A stretch of 64,000 nt of DNA from Pelotomaculum isophthalicicum JI (GTDB taxonomy: Bacteria; Bacillota; Desulfotomaculia; Desulfotomaculales; Pelotomaculaceae): the NCBI RefSeq assembly GCF_029478095.1, contig NZ_JAKOAV010000017.1, positions 1 to 64,000 on the forward strand, read 5' to 3'. The position numbers and the translations under genes are program-made. Positions 46,540 through 55,410 of the stretch are shown here, one piece after another; the stretch's first letter is position 1; every line of letters starts with the position of its first letter. Under the pieces are notes generated by a model, which searched no databases, was not told where the DNA came from, and was given only the letters and a program-made list of their open reading frames with translations.

Positions 46540-47286
46540 CTACATATCCGCCAACATATCCGTCTCGAAGTTAGTATAAACATTTTGCACGTCATCGTGT
46601 TCCTCAAGCGCATCTATTAATTTTACCATCTGTTCCGCTTCTTGTCCTTCCAGTTTGACAGTGTTTAATGGAAGCTTAGTAACCTCCGCATAGGCTATCT
46701 CGACACCGGACTTTTCCAGGGATTCTTTTACCGTCATCATGTCACCGGGCTCAGTTGTAATCTCATAGGATTCATCATCACTTACCTTAAAATCCTCCGC
46801 GCCCGTTTCAATACTCAACAACATCAAATCATCTTCGCTATATTTGCAGTTTGCTTTCTCAACCACAATCAATCCTTTTTCCTGGAACATCCAGGCGACA
46901 CATCCGGATTCACCCAGACTGCCGCCGTTTCTTGAAAACAGATATCTTATTTCACTTGCCGTACGGTTACGGTTATCGGTCATTATCTCAATCATTACCG
47001 CAACTCCGCCGGGTCCATAACCTTCATAGTTAAACTCCTCATAATTTTCACCGCCTAGTTCACCCGCTCCCTTTTGTATAGCGCGCATAATATTCTCATT
47101 CGGGATATTTGCTTCCTTGGCTCTTTGAATAGCGGTTTTAAGTTGCATATTGCCATCCGGGTCTTTACCCCCTCGTCTCGCGGCAACCATAATTTCTCTG
47201 GCCAAGCGTGTAAACAGTTTACCCCGTTGAGCATCTACTTTAGCTTTTTTGCGTTTGATAGTAGCCCACTTAGAATGTCCGGACAT
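46540..47286 (-). CDS. yebC: YebC/PmpR family regulatory or translation factor
   Basis: 248 residues beginning MSGHSKWATIKRKKAKVDA, the fixed YebC start, with RGGKDPDGNMQLKTAIQRAKEANIPNENI and a C-terminal acidic domain ending EEHDDVQNVYTNF. Members act as transcription regulators and, in some bacteria, as aids to translation at polyproline. The longer frame starts ten codons earlier without a proper site; GGGGGAG precedes the chosen ATG. Confidence 0.92.
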   Translation of the reverse strand: MSGHSKWATIKRKKAKVDAQRGKLFTRLAREIMVAARRGGKDPDGNMQLKTAIQRAKEANIPNENIMRAIQKGAGELGGENYEEFNYEGYGPGGVAVMIEIMTDNRNRTASEIRYLFSRNGGSLGESGCVAWMFQEKGLIVVEKANCKYSEDDLMLLSIETGAEDFKVSDDESYEITTEPGDMMTVKESLEKSGVEIAYAEVTKLPLNTVKLEGQEAEQMVKLIDALEEHDDVQNVYTNFETDMLADM

Positions 47287-47350
47287 CAAAACTCCCCCTT
47301 CATGACAGGCATACAATGCGTTATATAACTAGTATGAATATGTTTAAACT

Positions 47351-47369
47351 AAAAAAGCGCAAAGCGCTT
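47351..47369 (-). terminator. Small hairpin upstream of yebC
   Basis: AAGCGC/GCGCTT arms around TTT with a T run on the minus strand, 65 bases before yebC. There is no upstream minus-strand gene for it to end, so it may act in the yebC leader as an attenuator. Confidence 0.4.
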
Positions 47370-47503
47370 AACTATTCCCAAAATATTTTAGCATATAGAT
47401 TATCCTCACGCAAACGATATGTTTTATAATACCAAGCACCTGTGAAATACCGGGTGTTATAATCAAAACCCGCGAAGAAATCGCCGTGACTTCGTTCATG
47501 CCA

Positions 47504-47535
47504 TTGGAATACAGTAAATTTGGAATACAGTAAAT
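47504..47535. repeat. 16-bp perfect tandem duplication
   Basis: TTGGAATACAGTAAAT occurs twice without a gap in the yebC/Fe-S oxidoreductase gap. Probably replication slippage; no feature is attached to it. Confidence 0.75.
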
Positions 47536-47619
47536 TGTCTGCGATAAATTTTACTCAACTTGATTAAACCAAGTTGACTTAAACGGTAAACGTTATTAAT
47601 ATATTTAGTTAATAAATTT

Positions 47620-47798
47620 AATAACGCGCTCCGAGTTAAAACACCTAAAGCGAGAGCTATGGCTTTTAACCACTGGGTGCAAATGGAAACATCTGTGCCT
47701 CCCGTCTGGAAAGGAGATTTTCTTTCTGAGTCTTTTATTAAAAGACATGAAAGAATTGCTAGAAGTTAAGGCAGTTTCCAGACGGAAATTGCCTTTTT
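47620..47798 (+). promoter_or_regulatory. Attenuator RNA resembling the Moco/Tuco riboswitch
   Basis: A structured plus-strand leader before the Fe-S oxidoreductase gene. Blocks that resemble the Moco RNA motif are CTCCGAG (about 47628-47634), an ATG-GAAA-CAT hairpin, GTGCCTCCCG and GGAAAGGAG. A 12-base-pair terminator follows (47768-47779 / 47784-47795, one G-T pair, loop AGAC, then TTT). Bases 47702-47712 are the exact complement of 47775-47785, so an antiterminator of 11 pairs competes with it. That switch is certain from sequence; the molybdenum/tungsten-cofactor assignment is from memory of the motif and needs a covariance search. Confidence 0.62.
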
Positions 47799-47840
47799 AT
47801 ATGATTTTTTAAACACAAATTGTCGTGTGTCGAGGTTAAT

Positions 47841-49796
47841 ATGCGCGTAATAATATTTTTTTCTTTATTAATTATTTCCTCTAGTTATTTTTTCTTCCAA
47901 ATATATAGGCGTATTTGTTATATTCGCTTGGGAAAACCGGAAAATTGTAGTAATCACCGTCTGGAAAGGTTGCAATATTTCTGTCAGGCTGTTTTCCTGC
48001 AAAAAAAGATTGCGGAATATCCTCTTTCCGGCATTTTCCACGGTTTTATCATGTGGGGTTTTATTGTTTTAATATTTAGCAGTTTGGACATGGCGGCCAT
48101 AGTTCTTTTTAAAGCGGAAATAACATTCTTGGAGCATCCATGGTTCTTGTTTTTAAGAGATCTTTTTATTTTATTGGTATCAATAGGGATTATTGGTTTT
48201 ACTTTTCGCCGCTTATTTTTAAAACTTTTTAAACAAAACTGGTTTCATAGTTCATTTAGGAATTATGCTATTCCTATTTTAATTTTTTTCATTTTCCTTA
48301 GCGAACTCCTTTACTTATCCATTCATTCCATATTAATGGAAAGAGCATTGCCTGGCGCCTGGCTGGTTGTTGCTTTTTCTGACAGGCTTTCTTTCCTTGG
48401 CGCGCCTGCCTTGCTCATTCTCATGGAAATAAGTTGGTGGTTTCACTATTTAACGATTTTTTCTCTTCTATTTATTATTCCAAACTCTAAACATCTTCAC
48501 CTTGTCTTTGCCCCTTTTAATATCTATTGGCGTTCTTTGCGTACGAAAGGATCCCTTCAGCCGGCTTCACTGGCGGAAACAAGTAAACAAGTACGCGGTG
48601 TAAACACAGTTGATGATTTTACCTGGAAGCAGTTGCTTGATACCTTTAGCTGTGTGCTTTGCGGGCGCTGCCATCGGGAGTGCCCGTCGGAACGTAGTAA
48701 AGAATGGTTAAAGCCCAAAAGACTAAACGGTTTTATCCGCACATATCTGGAAGAAGAGGGTTCTGAGCTTTTAAAAAACAAACCTTCAATAAAAATGGCA
48801 GGCGACCTTTTCCACTATGATTTTATTTGGAGTTGCACTACCTGTGGCGGGTGTAACGAAGCTTGCCCCGTATCTATTGACCATCTCTCCAAAATTATTG
48901 ATATGCGACGCGGTATCGTATCGGAGGGAAAACATATCCCCCCTGCCATGAAAGAGTTTTTTAATAATCTTGAGCAATCGGATAATCCTTACGGTAAACC
49001 ACGAAAACCCGGTCACGACTATATTTGGGCCGGTGAATTAGGGATTCCAAGCATTTCTGAAAAGCCCGATGCCGATTATTTGTTTTTTGTCGGCTGTCAG
49101 GGAACTTTTGACAAACCAACCCAAAAAGCGGCTGCGGCTTTTGCCAAAATACTGCAATCAGCCAAAGTGGACTTCGCAATTCTCGGAAAGGAAGAGCGGT
49201 GTTGCGGTGAAACGGCCAGAAGGATGGGTAATGAACCTCTTTTTCAAAAAATAGCCCAGGGGAATATTTCCAGTTGGGCGAAGTACGGTATCAATAAGAT
49301 TATTACCTTCTGTCCCCACTGCTTTAATACCTTTAAAAATGAATATCCTCAATTTGGCGGGAATTATGACATCATTTCACACGCGGCTTTTTTGGCCGAC
49401 CTTCTGCGGCAGGGCAGACTCCAGATTACCCACCCGCGGAATACTGCCGTTAACTATCATGATGCTTGTTATCTGGGGCGATTTAATGATATTTATGAGC
49501 AGCCCAGGTATGTATTGAGATCAGTACCTGGCGTGCGTTTAATAGAAATGCCCAGGAACAAAAAGGGATCATTTTGCTGCGGTGCCGGCGGCGGACGTTT
49601 CTGGACCAGGTCGGAAAGAGAAAACCCGATAAGTGTTAATCGAGTTAAAGAGGCCTTGGCTACAGAGGCTTCAATGGTTATTACCGCCTGCCCCTATTGT
49701 CGTACTATTTTTAAGGAAAAAACAGAGCGGCAGGAACCAGGTGACATTATGGTTCTGGATATAGCAGAATTATTGCTCTCAGCCCTTTCCGACTAA
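47841..49796 (+). CDS. Membrane Fe-S oxidoreductase, EMO/FadF-like (CCG domains)
   Basis: About 651 residues. The first 230 hold six hydrophobic helices of a NarI-like haem-b type membrane domain, with PLSGIFHGFIMWGF. Two [4Fe-4S] sites follow (CVLCGRCHRECP, CTTCGGCNEACP) and then two CCG domains of the HdrD type (EERCCGETARRMG; YHDACYLGRFNDIY ... SFCCGAGGG). This matches the EtfAB:menaquinone oxidoreductase (EMO)/FadF family, which passes electrons from electron-transfer flavoprotein to quinone during fatty-acid oxidation. No etf gene is in the window. ATG at 47841 follows GAGG. Preceded by the attenuator RNA. Confidence 0.82.
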   Translation: MRVIIFFSLLIISSSYFFFQIYRRICYIRLGKPENCSNHRLERLQYFCQAVFLQKKIAEYPLSGIFHGFIMWGFIVLIFSSLDMAAIVLFKAEITFLEHPWFLFLRDLFILLVSIGIIGFTFRRLFLKLFKQNWFHSSFRNYAIPILIFFIFLSELLYLSIHSILMERALPGAWLVVAFSDRLSFLGAPALLILMEISWWFHYLTIFSLLFIIPNSKHLHLVFAPFNIYWRSLRTKGSLQPASLAETSKQVRGVNTVDDFTWKQLLDTFSCVLCGRCHRECPSERSKEWLKPKRLNGFIRTYLEEEGSELLKNKPSIKMAGDLFHYDFIWSCTTCGGCNEACPVSIDHLSKIIDMRRGIVSEGKHIPPAMKEFFNNLEQSDNPYGKPRKPGHDYIWAGELGIPSISEKPDADYLFFVGCQGTFDKPTQKAAAAFAKILQSAKVDFAILGKEERCCGETARRMGNEPLFQKIAQGNISSWAKYGINKIITFCPHCFNTFKNEYPQFGGNYDIISHAAFLADLLRQGRLQITHPRNTAVNYHDACYLGRFNDIYEQPRYVLRSVPGVRLIEMPRNKKGSFCCGAGGGRFWTRSERENPISVNRVKEALATEASMVITACPYCRTIFKEKTERQEPGDIMVLDIAELLLSALSD

Positions 49797-49948
49797 TCAA
49801 CCCCACATTTAGTATTTTCCAGGTGAGTCTGTTCGCTTGATATAATTTCTTGGAAAGCTTGGTTGATTAGGTCTGATTCTTTAAAGGAAAATAAATATTT
49901 TTATCGAATATATAGCCAATTTAACGTTTTGGGAGGTGGTGGCATATA

Positions 49949-50683
49949 ATGGTAAATAATATTTCCCGTAATGATCAGATAGACTTTTTAAATATAACTA
50001 CCGAAGATTTAGCGCTAATGGGTAAATTTAAGGATATTTTTATCAAAGAAGCTGATCGGGTTGTAGATGCATTCTATAATCATATTCTGAAATATCCTGA
50101 GTTAAGAAACTTAATAGAAGCCAAAAGTACTGTTAATCGTTTAAAAGAAACTCAAAGAAAGTATTTTATTAGTTTAGCCTCGGACACTATTAATGAAGAT
50201 TACGTGAAGCAACGGCTTTATATCGGCCAAAAACATCGTGAGGTGGGCCTTTTTCCTAAGTGGTACATAGGTGCCTATCAAATATATTACAAGGAAATAT
50301 TTAAAATATTACAAAAAACTTGTAACAATGAAAATAATACCGAATTTATTCAGGCAAATATTGCTTTTCAAAAACGTTTAAATTTTGATATGCAACTAGC
50401 AATAGAAAATTATATTATCGATCAGCTACGGCAGTTAGTAGCTTTTAATGGTGATATTGAGTCAGCGGCTGCTATTATTGGAGAAATAGCAGAACAAACC
50501 AATATGGTTTCATTAAATGCTTCAATAGAGGCAGCAAGGGCTGGGGATAACGGACGAACTTTTGCTGTTGTTGCCGCAGAAGTAAGAAAACTTGCCGATC
50601 TTTCAGCAAAATCTGCTAAAGACATTACTAGTCTGGCACAGAAAAATAGAAAAACAATTGAACAAATGGGTAGTGGTAAATAA
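49949..50683 (+). CDS. HemAT-like globin-coupled sensor with a shortened signalling tail
   Basis: 244 residues. Residues 15-165 form a sensor globin with probable proximal haem His96 ([16 protein letters not shown]). A short methyl-accepting hairpin tip follows ([40 protein letters not shown]), and the protein stops soon after. HemAT of Bacillus is about 430 residues, so most of the coiled coil is missing after the tip, and methylation helices cannot form a complete rod. It may still bind CheW/CheA, or be a truncated oxygen receptor. ATG after GGGAGGTGG. Confidence 0.8.
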   Translation: MVNNISRNDQIDFLNITTEDLALMGKFKDIFIKEADRVVDAFYNHILKYPELRNLIEAKSTVNRLKETQRKYFISLASDTINEDYVKQRLYIGQKHREVGLFPKWYIGAYQIYYKEIFKILQKTCNNENNTEFIQANIAFQKRLNFDMQLAIENYIIDQLRQLVAFNGDIESAAAIIGEIAEQTNMVSLNASIEAARAGDNGRTFAVVAAEVRKLADLSAKSAKDITSLAQKNRKTIEQMGSGK

Positions 50684-50730
50684 ATACACCTCCCCTTGCA
50701 AAATAATGGTATAGTAATCCAAATCACTGT

Positions 50731-51270
50731 TTACAAAATAAGCTTGTCAACAGTGTTAATTAAAGTTGGATACTGCGGCTTACTTATCTGTGCATCGGCT
50801 CCTACCGCTTCACCTTTATGTAGCAGATCATCTGTTATTAGTGATGAAAAAATAACAACGGGTAATTTGGCGAGTTCCGTGTGTTCTTTAATGCGTTTCG
50901 TCAAATGGTGTCCGTCCATTTTGGGCATTTCGATGTCAGTAATCACTAACTGAACTTGTTCTGTAAAATTTGCCCCCATATCACTGAAAACCTTTTCTAG
51001 ATAATTCCAGGCTTCTAACCCGTTATTAGCTAATATCATTGATTTAACGACAATATCCTCAATAATACTAAGCTCTTTATTCATACTATCCAGTTCATCA
51101 GGAGTGGCTTCTACCGTTAGGTTTATTATGCCACGATCACATTTAGAATAAGGAATTCCACTACGAAGTAAAATTAATGAGCCATATTTCGTCAATATTT
51201 GCTGTACTTTGGGTGCATTTTCTGATTTTTGATTAACTAAAATACCAATAATACAAACATGTTTTTCCAT
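50731..51270 (-). CDS. Chimeric protein: TM1266-like domain fused to the CheV receiver end
   Basis: 179 residues. The first 78 match the TM1266 family, 'iron-only hydrogenase system regulator' (CIIGILVNQKSENA, YGSLILLRSGIP, GIINLTVEATPDEL). From about residue 80 the text becomes the second half of a CheV-type receiver: NNGLEAWNYLEK, phosphoacceptor D112 in LVITDIEMPKMDG, FSSLITDDLLHKGEAVGADAQISKP. The receiver's first beta strand with its acidic pair, needed to bind Mg2+, is absent. The join suggests a deletion that fused two genes. ATG after AAGGAGGAAGG. Whether the product works is unknown. Confidence 0.78.
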   Translation of the reverse strand: MEKHVCIIGILVNQKSENAPKVQQILTKYGSLILLRSGIPYSKCDRGIINLTVEATPDELDSMNKELSIIEDIVVKSMILANNGLEAWNYLEKVFSDMGANFTEQVQLVITDIEMPKMDGHHLTKRIKEHTELAKLPVVIFSSLITDDLLHKGEAVGADAQISKPQYPTLINTVDKLIL

Positions 51271-51304
51271 TGCCCTTCCTCCTTTTAGATCTCATTTTAT
51301 TTAA

Positions 51305-51469
51305 CTAGCCATTATAGCGTCCTTTCATTTTAGATGATGTACCATCCACAGCATAGTTTTCGAACCTGACTTCGAAATAGGCCTGTGGATGTGCGCAAGT
51401 TGGACAGACCCTTGGAGCTTCTTCACCATAATGGACATGGAAATTCCTTATACATCGAAGTCCACTCAT
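51305..51469 (-). pseudogene. Rubrerythrin C-terminal fragment
   Basis: 54 codons with ATG after AAGGAG. The product includes HYGEEAPRVCPTCAHPQAYFEVRFENY, the last part of rubrerythrin. The second metal knuckle is present (CPTC) but the first is reduced to a lone Cys (LRCIRNFHVHYG), so it cannot hold a normal rubredoxin site. The diiron domain is missing. A degraded fragment, possibly still translated. Confidence 0.6.
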
Positions 51470-51535
51470 AATTTTCTCCTTCTGCTGCTGTTTGTAGATT
51501 TAATTCCAAAATAATTCCTCCCTCAAAAAGCTTGG

Positions 51536-52567
51536 TTAATATGCCCCGGAATCCGGGTCACTTAAATCTTTTTCCGTAACTGGGTGTTTAAAAATGATAT
51601 ACGTCCAGACCTGGTAAGCGATCACAATGGGTATAAAGATGGCCACCACCAGCGTCATGATCTTCAAGGTATATTGACTGGCCGATGAATTAAAGGCCGT
51701 CAGGCTATACCTCGGGTCAAGACTTGATGGTATCAGGTTGGGAAACAGACCGATGACCCCGGTGAAAGTGACCGTCACAATCGTCACACAGGAGGAGAAA
51801 AAAGCCGCTACGGACTTTTTCCCGGATATCAACATTTTCATGCCTAACAAAGCGATTACAGCAGCGGCGGGAACCGCGAAGCAGGCCGGACTGCTCATAA
51901 AGTTAATATAAAGCTTCGTAGCAAAAGCGGTAAGAACCAGGAACCCCGCGGCTGCCAACAGCAGGAGCCACCACAGCTTTGCCGCAAGCGCCCGGGCTCT
52001 GGCTTCTAATTCACCTTCCGTCTTGACAGAAACCCAAATGGCTGCGTGCTCCAGGAAAAGCAGCAAAAAGAGCGATCCGGCCAGTAGGCCGTAAGGGTTC
52101 AACAGAGTCAGGAGACTCCCGTGGTAACCCTGGGCGTCCATTGGTAAGCCCTGAAAGATGTTGCCAAAGGCTACACCAAAGAGCAGGGCTGGTACAAGGC
52201 TACCCAGGAAGAGTGCGATGTCCCACGTCTTCCGCCAGGAATCCGAATCGACCTTGCCCCGGAACTCAAAGGATACGCCACGTCCGATCAGGGCGAACAA
52301 AATGATTAAAAGCGGCGCGTAAAGATAGCTAAACATGTAGGCATACGTTGTTGGAAAGGCGGCAAACGTCACGCCGCCGGCGGCAAGGAGCCAAACTTCG
52401 TTGCCGTCCCAGACCGGGCCGACAGTGTTGATCAATATCCTTTTCTCCATCTCGCTTTTCCCAATAAAAGGGGCCAATATTCCCACTCCCAGGTCAAATC
52501 CGTCGAGCATGAAATAGACCGCCCAGAGCAGGCCCCACAGGCCAAACCAGAGCATCTGCAATTCCAT
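51536..52567 (-). CDS. cydB: Cytochrome bd quinol oxidase subunit II
   Basis: 343 residues with 8-9 membrane helices and CydB signatures: WFGLWGLLWAVYFMLDGFDLGVGIL, GPVWDGNEVWLLAAGGVTFAAFPTTYA. Partner of CydA, 12 bases downstream. The complex reduces oxygen to water with quinol and protects an anaerobe at low oxygen. ATG at 52567 follows GGGAGG. Confidence 0.95.
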   Translation of the reverse strand: MELQMLWFGLWGLLWAVYFMLDGFDLGVGILAPFIGKSEMEKRILINTVGPVWDGNEVWLLAAGGVTFAAFPTTYAYMFSYLYAPLLIILFALIGRGVSFEFRGKVDSDSWRKTWDIALFLGSLVPALLFGVAFGNIFQGLPMDAQGYHGSLLTLLNPYGLLAGSLFLLLFLEHAAIWVSVKTEGELEARARALAAKLWWLLLLAAAGFLVLTAFATKLYINFMSSPACFAVPAAAVIALLGMKMLISGKKSVAAFFSSCVTIVTVTFTGVIGLFPNLIPSSLDPRYSLTAFNSSASQYTLKIMTLVVAIFIPIVIAYQVWTYIIFKHPVTEKDLSDPDSGAY

Positions 52568-52579
52568 CACCGCACCTCC

Positions 52580-53932
52580 CTATAACGGTATTGTCCGGCC
52601 GGACGGCATGCTGTGCCCCATCTCTTCGGCCGGGCCATTTTTTGAGAATTTCACCAACAGATAAATGTCTGCCACTGCCAACAGGCCGTAAAATATTGCG
52701 AACCCCGCCAGAGATGCAGCCGCCTGTCCTGCCGTGATATTCTTAGACACCGCGTCGGACGTTTTCATCAAGCCGTAAACAATCCACGGCTGCCGCCCTA
52801 CTTCCGCCACCAGCCAGCCCAACTGACAGGCTAGGTAGGGAAGAGGCATGGAAAAAACCATGATTTTTAAAAACCACGTTTTTTTCTCCAACGTTTCCTT
52901 TCTGGAAAAAACATATCCGGATACTGACAGGAGTATAAACAGGGTGGTCAGCCCCACCATTAACCTGAAACTGACAAAGGTTAAGGTTACGGGCGGGCGT
53001 TCGCTGACCGGAAAATCTTTTAAGCCCTGCACCGTGGCGTGCGGGTCATGCTCGGCCAGAATGCTCAGCATGTTGGGTACAGGCAGAATTTCCATTGTGT
53101 TTCGTTCTGTTGCCTCGTCCGGTATGGCAAATATGTAAATTGGCGCGCCTTGGCGGGTTTCCCAGATAGTCTCCATAGCAGCAAACTTGGTAGGCTGGGT
53201 TCTAGCCACCTCCCGGGCGTGCCAATCCCCGACGGCTACTTCCGCCAGGCAGGACATTAAGGCAAAGGCAGCGGCAATTCGAAACGATTTTTTAAAAAAA
53301 TCAAGGAAATTATTCTTCAAAATGTGGTACGCGGACACTCCCATTACGAAGAAAGCTCCTACCAGGTAGCCGCCCAGCACGGTGTGCAGGAATTTTGACC
53401 AGGCGTAGCCGGATAGCGCCACCGCGGCGAAATCCACCAGTTCCGCCCGGCCGTTGTTGATGACATAACCCACCGGATGCTGCATCCAGGCATTGGCGGT
53501 GAGGATCCACAGCGCCGAAAGGCTGGTGCCGGCAGCTACCATCCAGACAGCAACGGCGTGAGCCTTTTTCGATATTCTTTTCCAGCCAAAAATCCAGATG
53601 CCCATGAATGTAGACTCCAAGAAGAAAGCTACTGAAGCCTCAATGGCCAGGGGGGCGCCGAATATATCCCCAACGTAGCGGGCATACTCAGCCCAGTTAG
53701 TGCCGAACTGGAACTCCAGAGTAATCCCGGTGACCACTCCCAAGGCGAAGTTGATCAGGAACAATTTGCCCCAGAATTTGGTCATCTTAAGGTATTGTAC
53801 GTTTCCGGTCTTGACGTAAAGGGTTTCCATCACAGCGACAATGATAGAAATACCCAAAGTTAACGGCACGAAAAGAAAGTGAAACATGGCAGTAATCGCA
53901 AATTGTAACCTCGCCAGTAGAAGCGCATCCAT
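52580..53932 (-). CDS. cydA: Cytochrome bd quinol oxidase subunit I
   Basis: 450 residues. LLLARLQFAITAMFHFLFVPLTLG includes the His ligand of haem b595, the Q loop is short, GVVTGITLEFQFGTNWAEYARYVGDIFGAPLAIE and FLESTFMGIWIFGW are typical, and the b558 His and Met ligands fall in the expected helices (GYLVGAFF...; SFRLMVGL). First gene of cydAB; ATG after AAGGGGGAG. Confidence 0.95.
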   Translation of the reverse strand: MDALLLARLQFAITAMFHFLFVPLTLGISIIVAVMETLYVKTGNVQYLKMTKFWGKLFLINFALGVVTGITLEFQFGTNWAEYARYVGDIFGAPLAIEASVAFFLESTFMGIWIFGWKRISKKAHAVAVWMVAAGTSLSALWILTANAWMQHPVGYVINNGRAELVDFAAVALSGYAWSKFLHTVLGGYLVGAFFVMGVSAYHILKNNFLDFFKKSFRIAAAFALMSCLAEVAVGDWHAREVARTQPTKFAAMETIWETRQGAPIYIFAIPDEATERNTMEILPVPNMLSILAEHDPHATVQGLKDFPVSERPPVTLTFVSFRLMVGLTTLFILLSVSGYVFSRKETLEKKTWFLKIMVFSMPLPYLACQLGWLVAEVGRQPWIVYGLMKTSDAVSKNITAGQAAASLAGFAIFYGLLAVADIYLLVKFSKNGPAEEMGHSMPSGRTIPL

Positions 53933-53987
53933 GTTTTTTGTCTCCCCCTTTTCTCAATAACATATTTCATGACGTTAGTTGAGTGTA

Positions 53988-55142
53988 TTAAACTTGCAAA
54001 GCAGACGACAGCTTAATAAAAGCCTCAAGGATTTTTAACGACGTGTCAACCACAGCTTCCGCGTTTTTTGAACTGCAATCAATTGAAAGAGCATTAGCGG
54101 CTTCATGGAATTTTTTATGCGGCTCTTCAATTGCCAAGTAAGCGGCAATATTTTGATATTGGACACGTTCTTTCTCGTACCATTTACCAAAGGCGCAGTC
54201 GCGATGTGTTGCAAGTCTTACTCCTTTACCGGCGCTTTTTATTACATTGCGCAAAAAGTTAGCGTGGTCAACTAGCCTGGCCGCCAGCACAGTTAATATA
54301 TGTTCCTTTTCGGCAACATTCAAATATGGTTTTATTATTTTGCTCAATCGCTCAACATCTAGATTTAAAACGTCGCCAAAATCCGTCACAGAAGCTAACT
54401 CTCCAGAGAGCCTGGCAAGGTTTTCAGTGGTTAAAGCCTGTTGTTGCGCAGCTTTTGCAATATTGTCAATAGCACCGGCAGCTTCTCTAACTTGCCGCCT
54501 GTTTTCGCTCATAATATTGGTAACCTTTTCCGTATTATTCAAATATCGCTCGAAAACATCTTTTACGTTCGTTACAGCGTTATTGGTATTCATGGCTTTA
54601 CCATTCATATCATCTGAAATGTTTTTGACTTCCTTAACCGCTTGCTTAGTTTGATCTGCCAGCTTTCGAACCTGCTCCGCCACGACAGAAAAGCCTCTAC
54701 CATGTTCACCTGCGCGAGCGGCTTCTATAGCGGCGTTTAACGAGAGTAGATTTGTTTGATCAGCTATATCCGATACGTTTTGACTGATGCCGTCGATAGT
54801 TTTAATCTTTTCCAATAACTCTGTAGCGTTACTAACCATGTTATTAAGCATTTCACTTGAACTTTTTGTAAGCGACGACAATTCATTAATATCATTAAAG
54901 CTTTCCATTTCTTTTGCATCAACCATCTGCATTACCGCACTAATTTGCTGGGTGGAAGCTGATGTTTCCTCTGCTGTGGCTGACATTTCTTCAGTGACGG
55001 CAGCCAGATCCGCCGATTTCTCCGAAATTTCCCGAACTTTAATTGATGTACTGAAAGCCATCATCTCACTATGCGCTAGTGAAAAATCAAACACAAAGCG
55101 GATAAGAAATCCATTTCCGCTTGGTTGGCAATGGATACGCAT
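53988..55142 (-). CDS. Soluble chemoreceptor with C-terminal CZB zinc-binding domain
   Basis: 384 residues without membrane helices. Residues 30-250 are a methyl-accepting signalling rod with the tip [38 protein letters not shown]. The C-terminal 120 residues are a CZB domain: [31 protein letters not shown], giving the three His and one Cys that bind zinc. CZB receptors sense oxidants such as HOCl or zinc level. The first 30 residues look unlike a domain and the ribosome spacing is long, so the start is uncertain. Confidence 0.85.
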   Translation of the reverse strand: MRIHCQPSGNGFLIRFVFDFSLAHSEMMAFSTSIKVREISEKSADLAAVTEEMSATAEETSASTQQISAVMQMVDAKEMESFNDINELSSLTKSSSEMLNNMVSNATELLEKIKTIDGISQNVSDIADQTNLLSLNAAIEAARAGEHGRGFSVVAEQVRKLADQTKQAVKEVKNISDDMNGKAMNTNNAVTNVKDVFERYLNNTEKVTNIMSENRRQVREAAGAIDNIAKAAQQQALTTENLARLSGELASVTDFGDVLNLDVERLSKIIKPYLNVAEKEHILTVLAARLVDHANFLRNVIKSAGKGVRLATHRDCAFGKWYEKERVQYQNIAAYLAIEEPHKKFHEAANALSIDCSSKNAEAVVDTSLKILEAFIKLSSALQV

Positions 55143-55349
55143 GCTAGTTGTTTTTCCTTAGGAAAAAAGAACATTATATTAGTCAGCTCCTTTTCGAATC
55201 TTTTTTATGTTATCTCAGAGAATATGAATTATCATTTTTTATGTTAATTATCTATTGTAAATATGACTTTTCCTTTGCGGAATTGATATACAGATTATAA
55301 AACCTATTTAGTGATTCTTACTATTCTCCACAAGACCAAATTTTTTCAA

Positions 55350-55393
55350 TAAAAAAAGACAGCTTATTATCGTCTGAAGATAATAAGCTGTCT
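55350..55393 (-). terminator. Strong terminator after the PAS-PucR gene
   Basis: A perfect 15-base-pair stem (55357-55371 / 55379-55393) with a seven-base loop is followed on the minus strand by seven T residues, 18 bases after the stop codon. Confidence 0.93.
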
Positions 55394-55410
55394 AGCAATG
55401 CCCAATATAT

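Noticed and set aside
53933-53987. A Rex (NADH-sensing) operator upstream of cydA
   Set aside because: No TTGTGAA-n-TTCACAA type palindrome is present in the gap.
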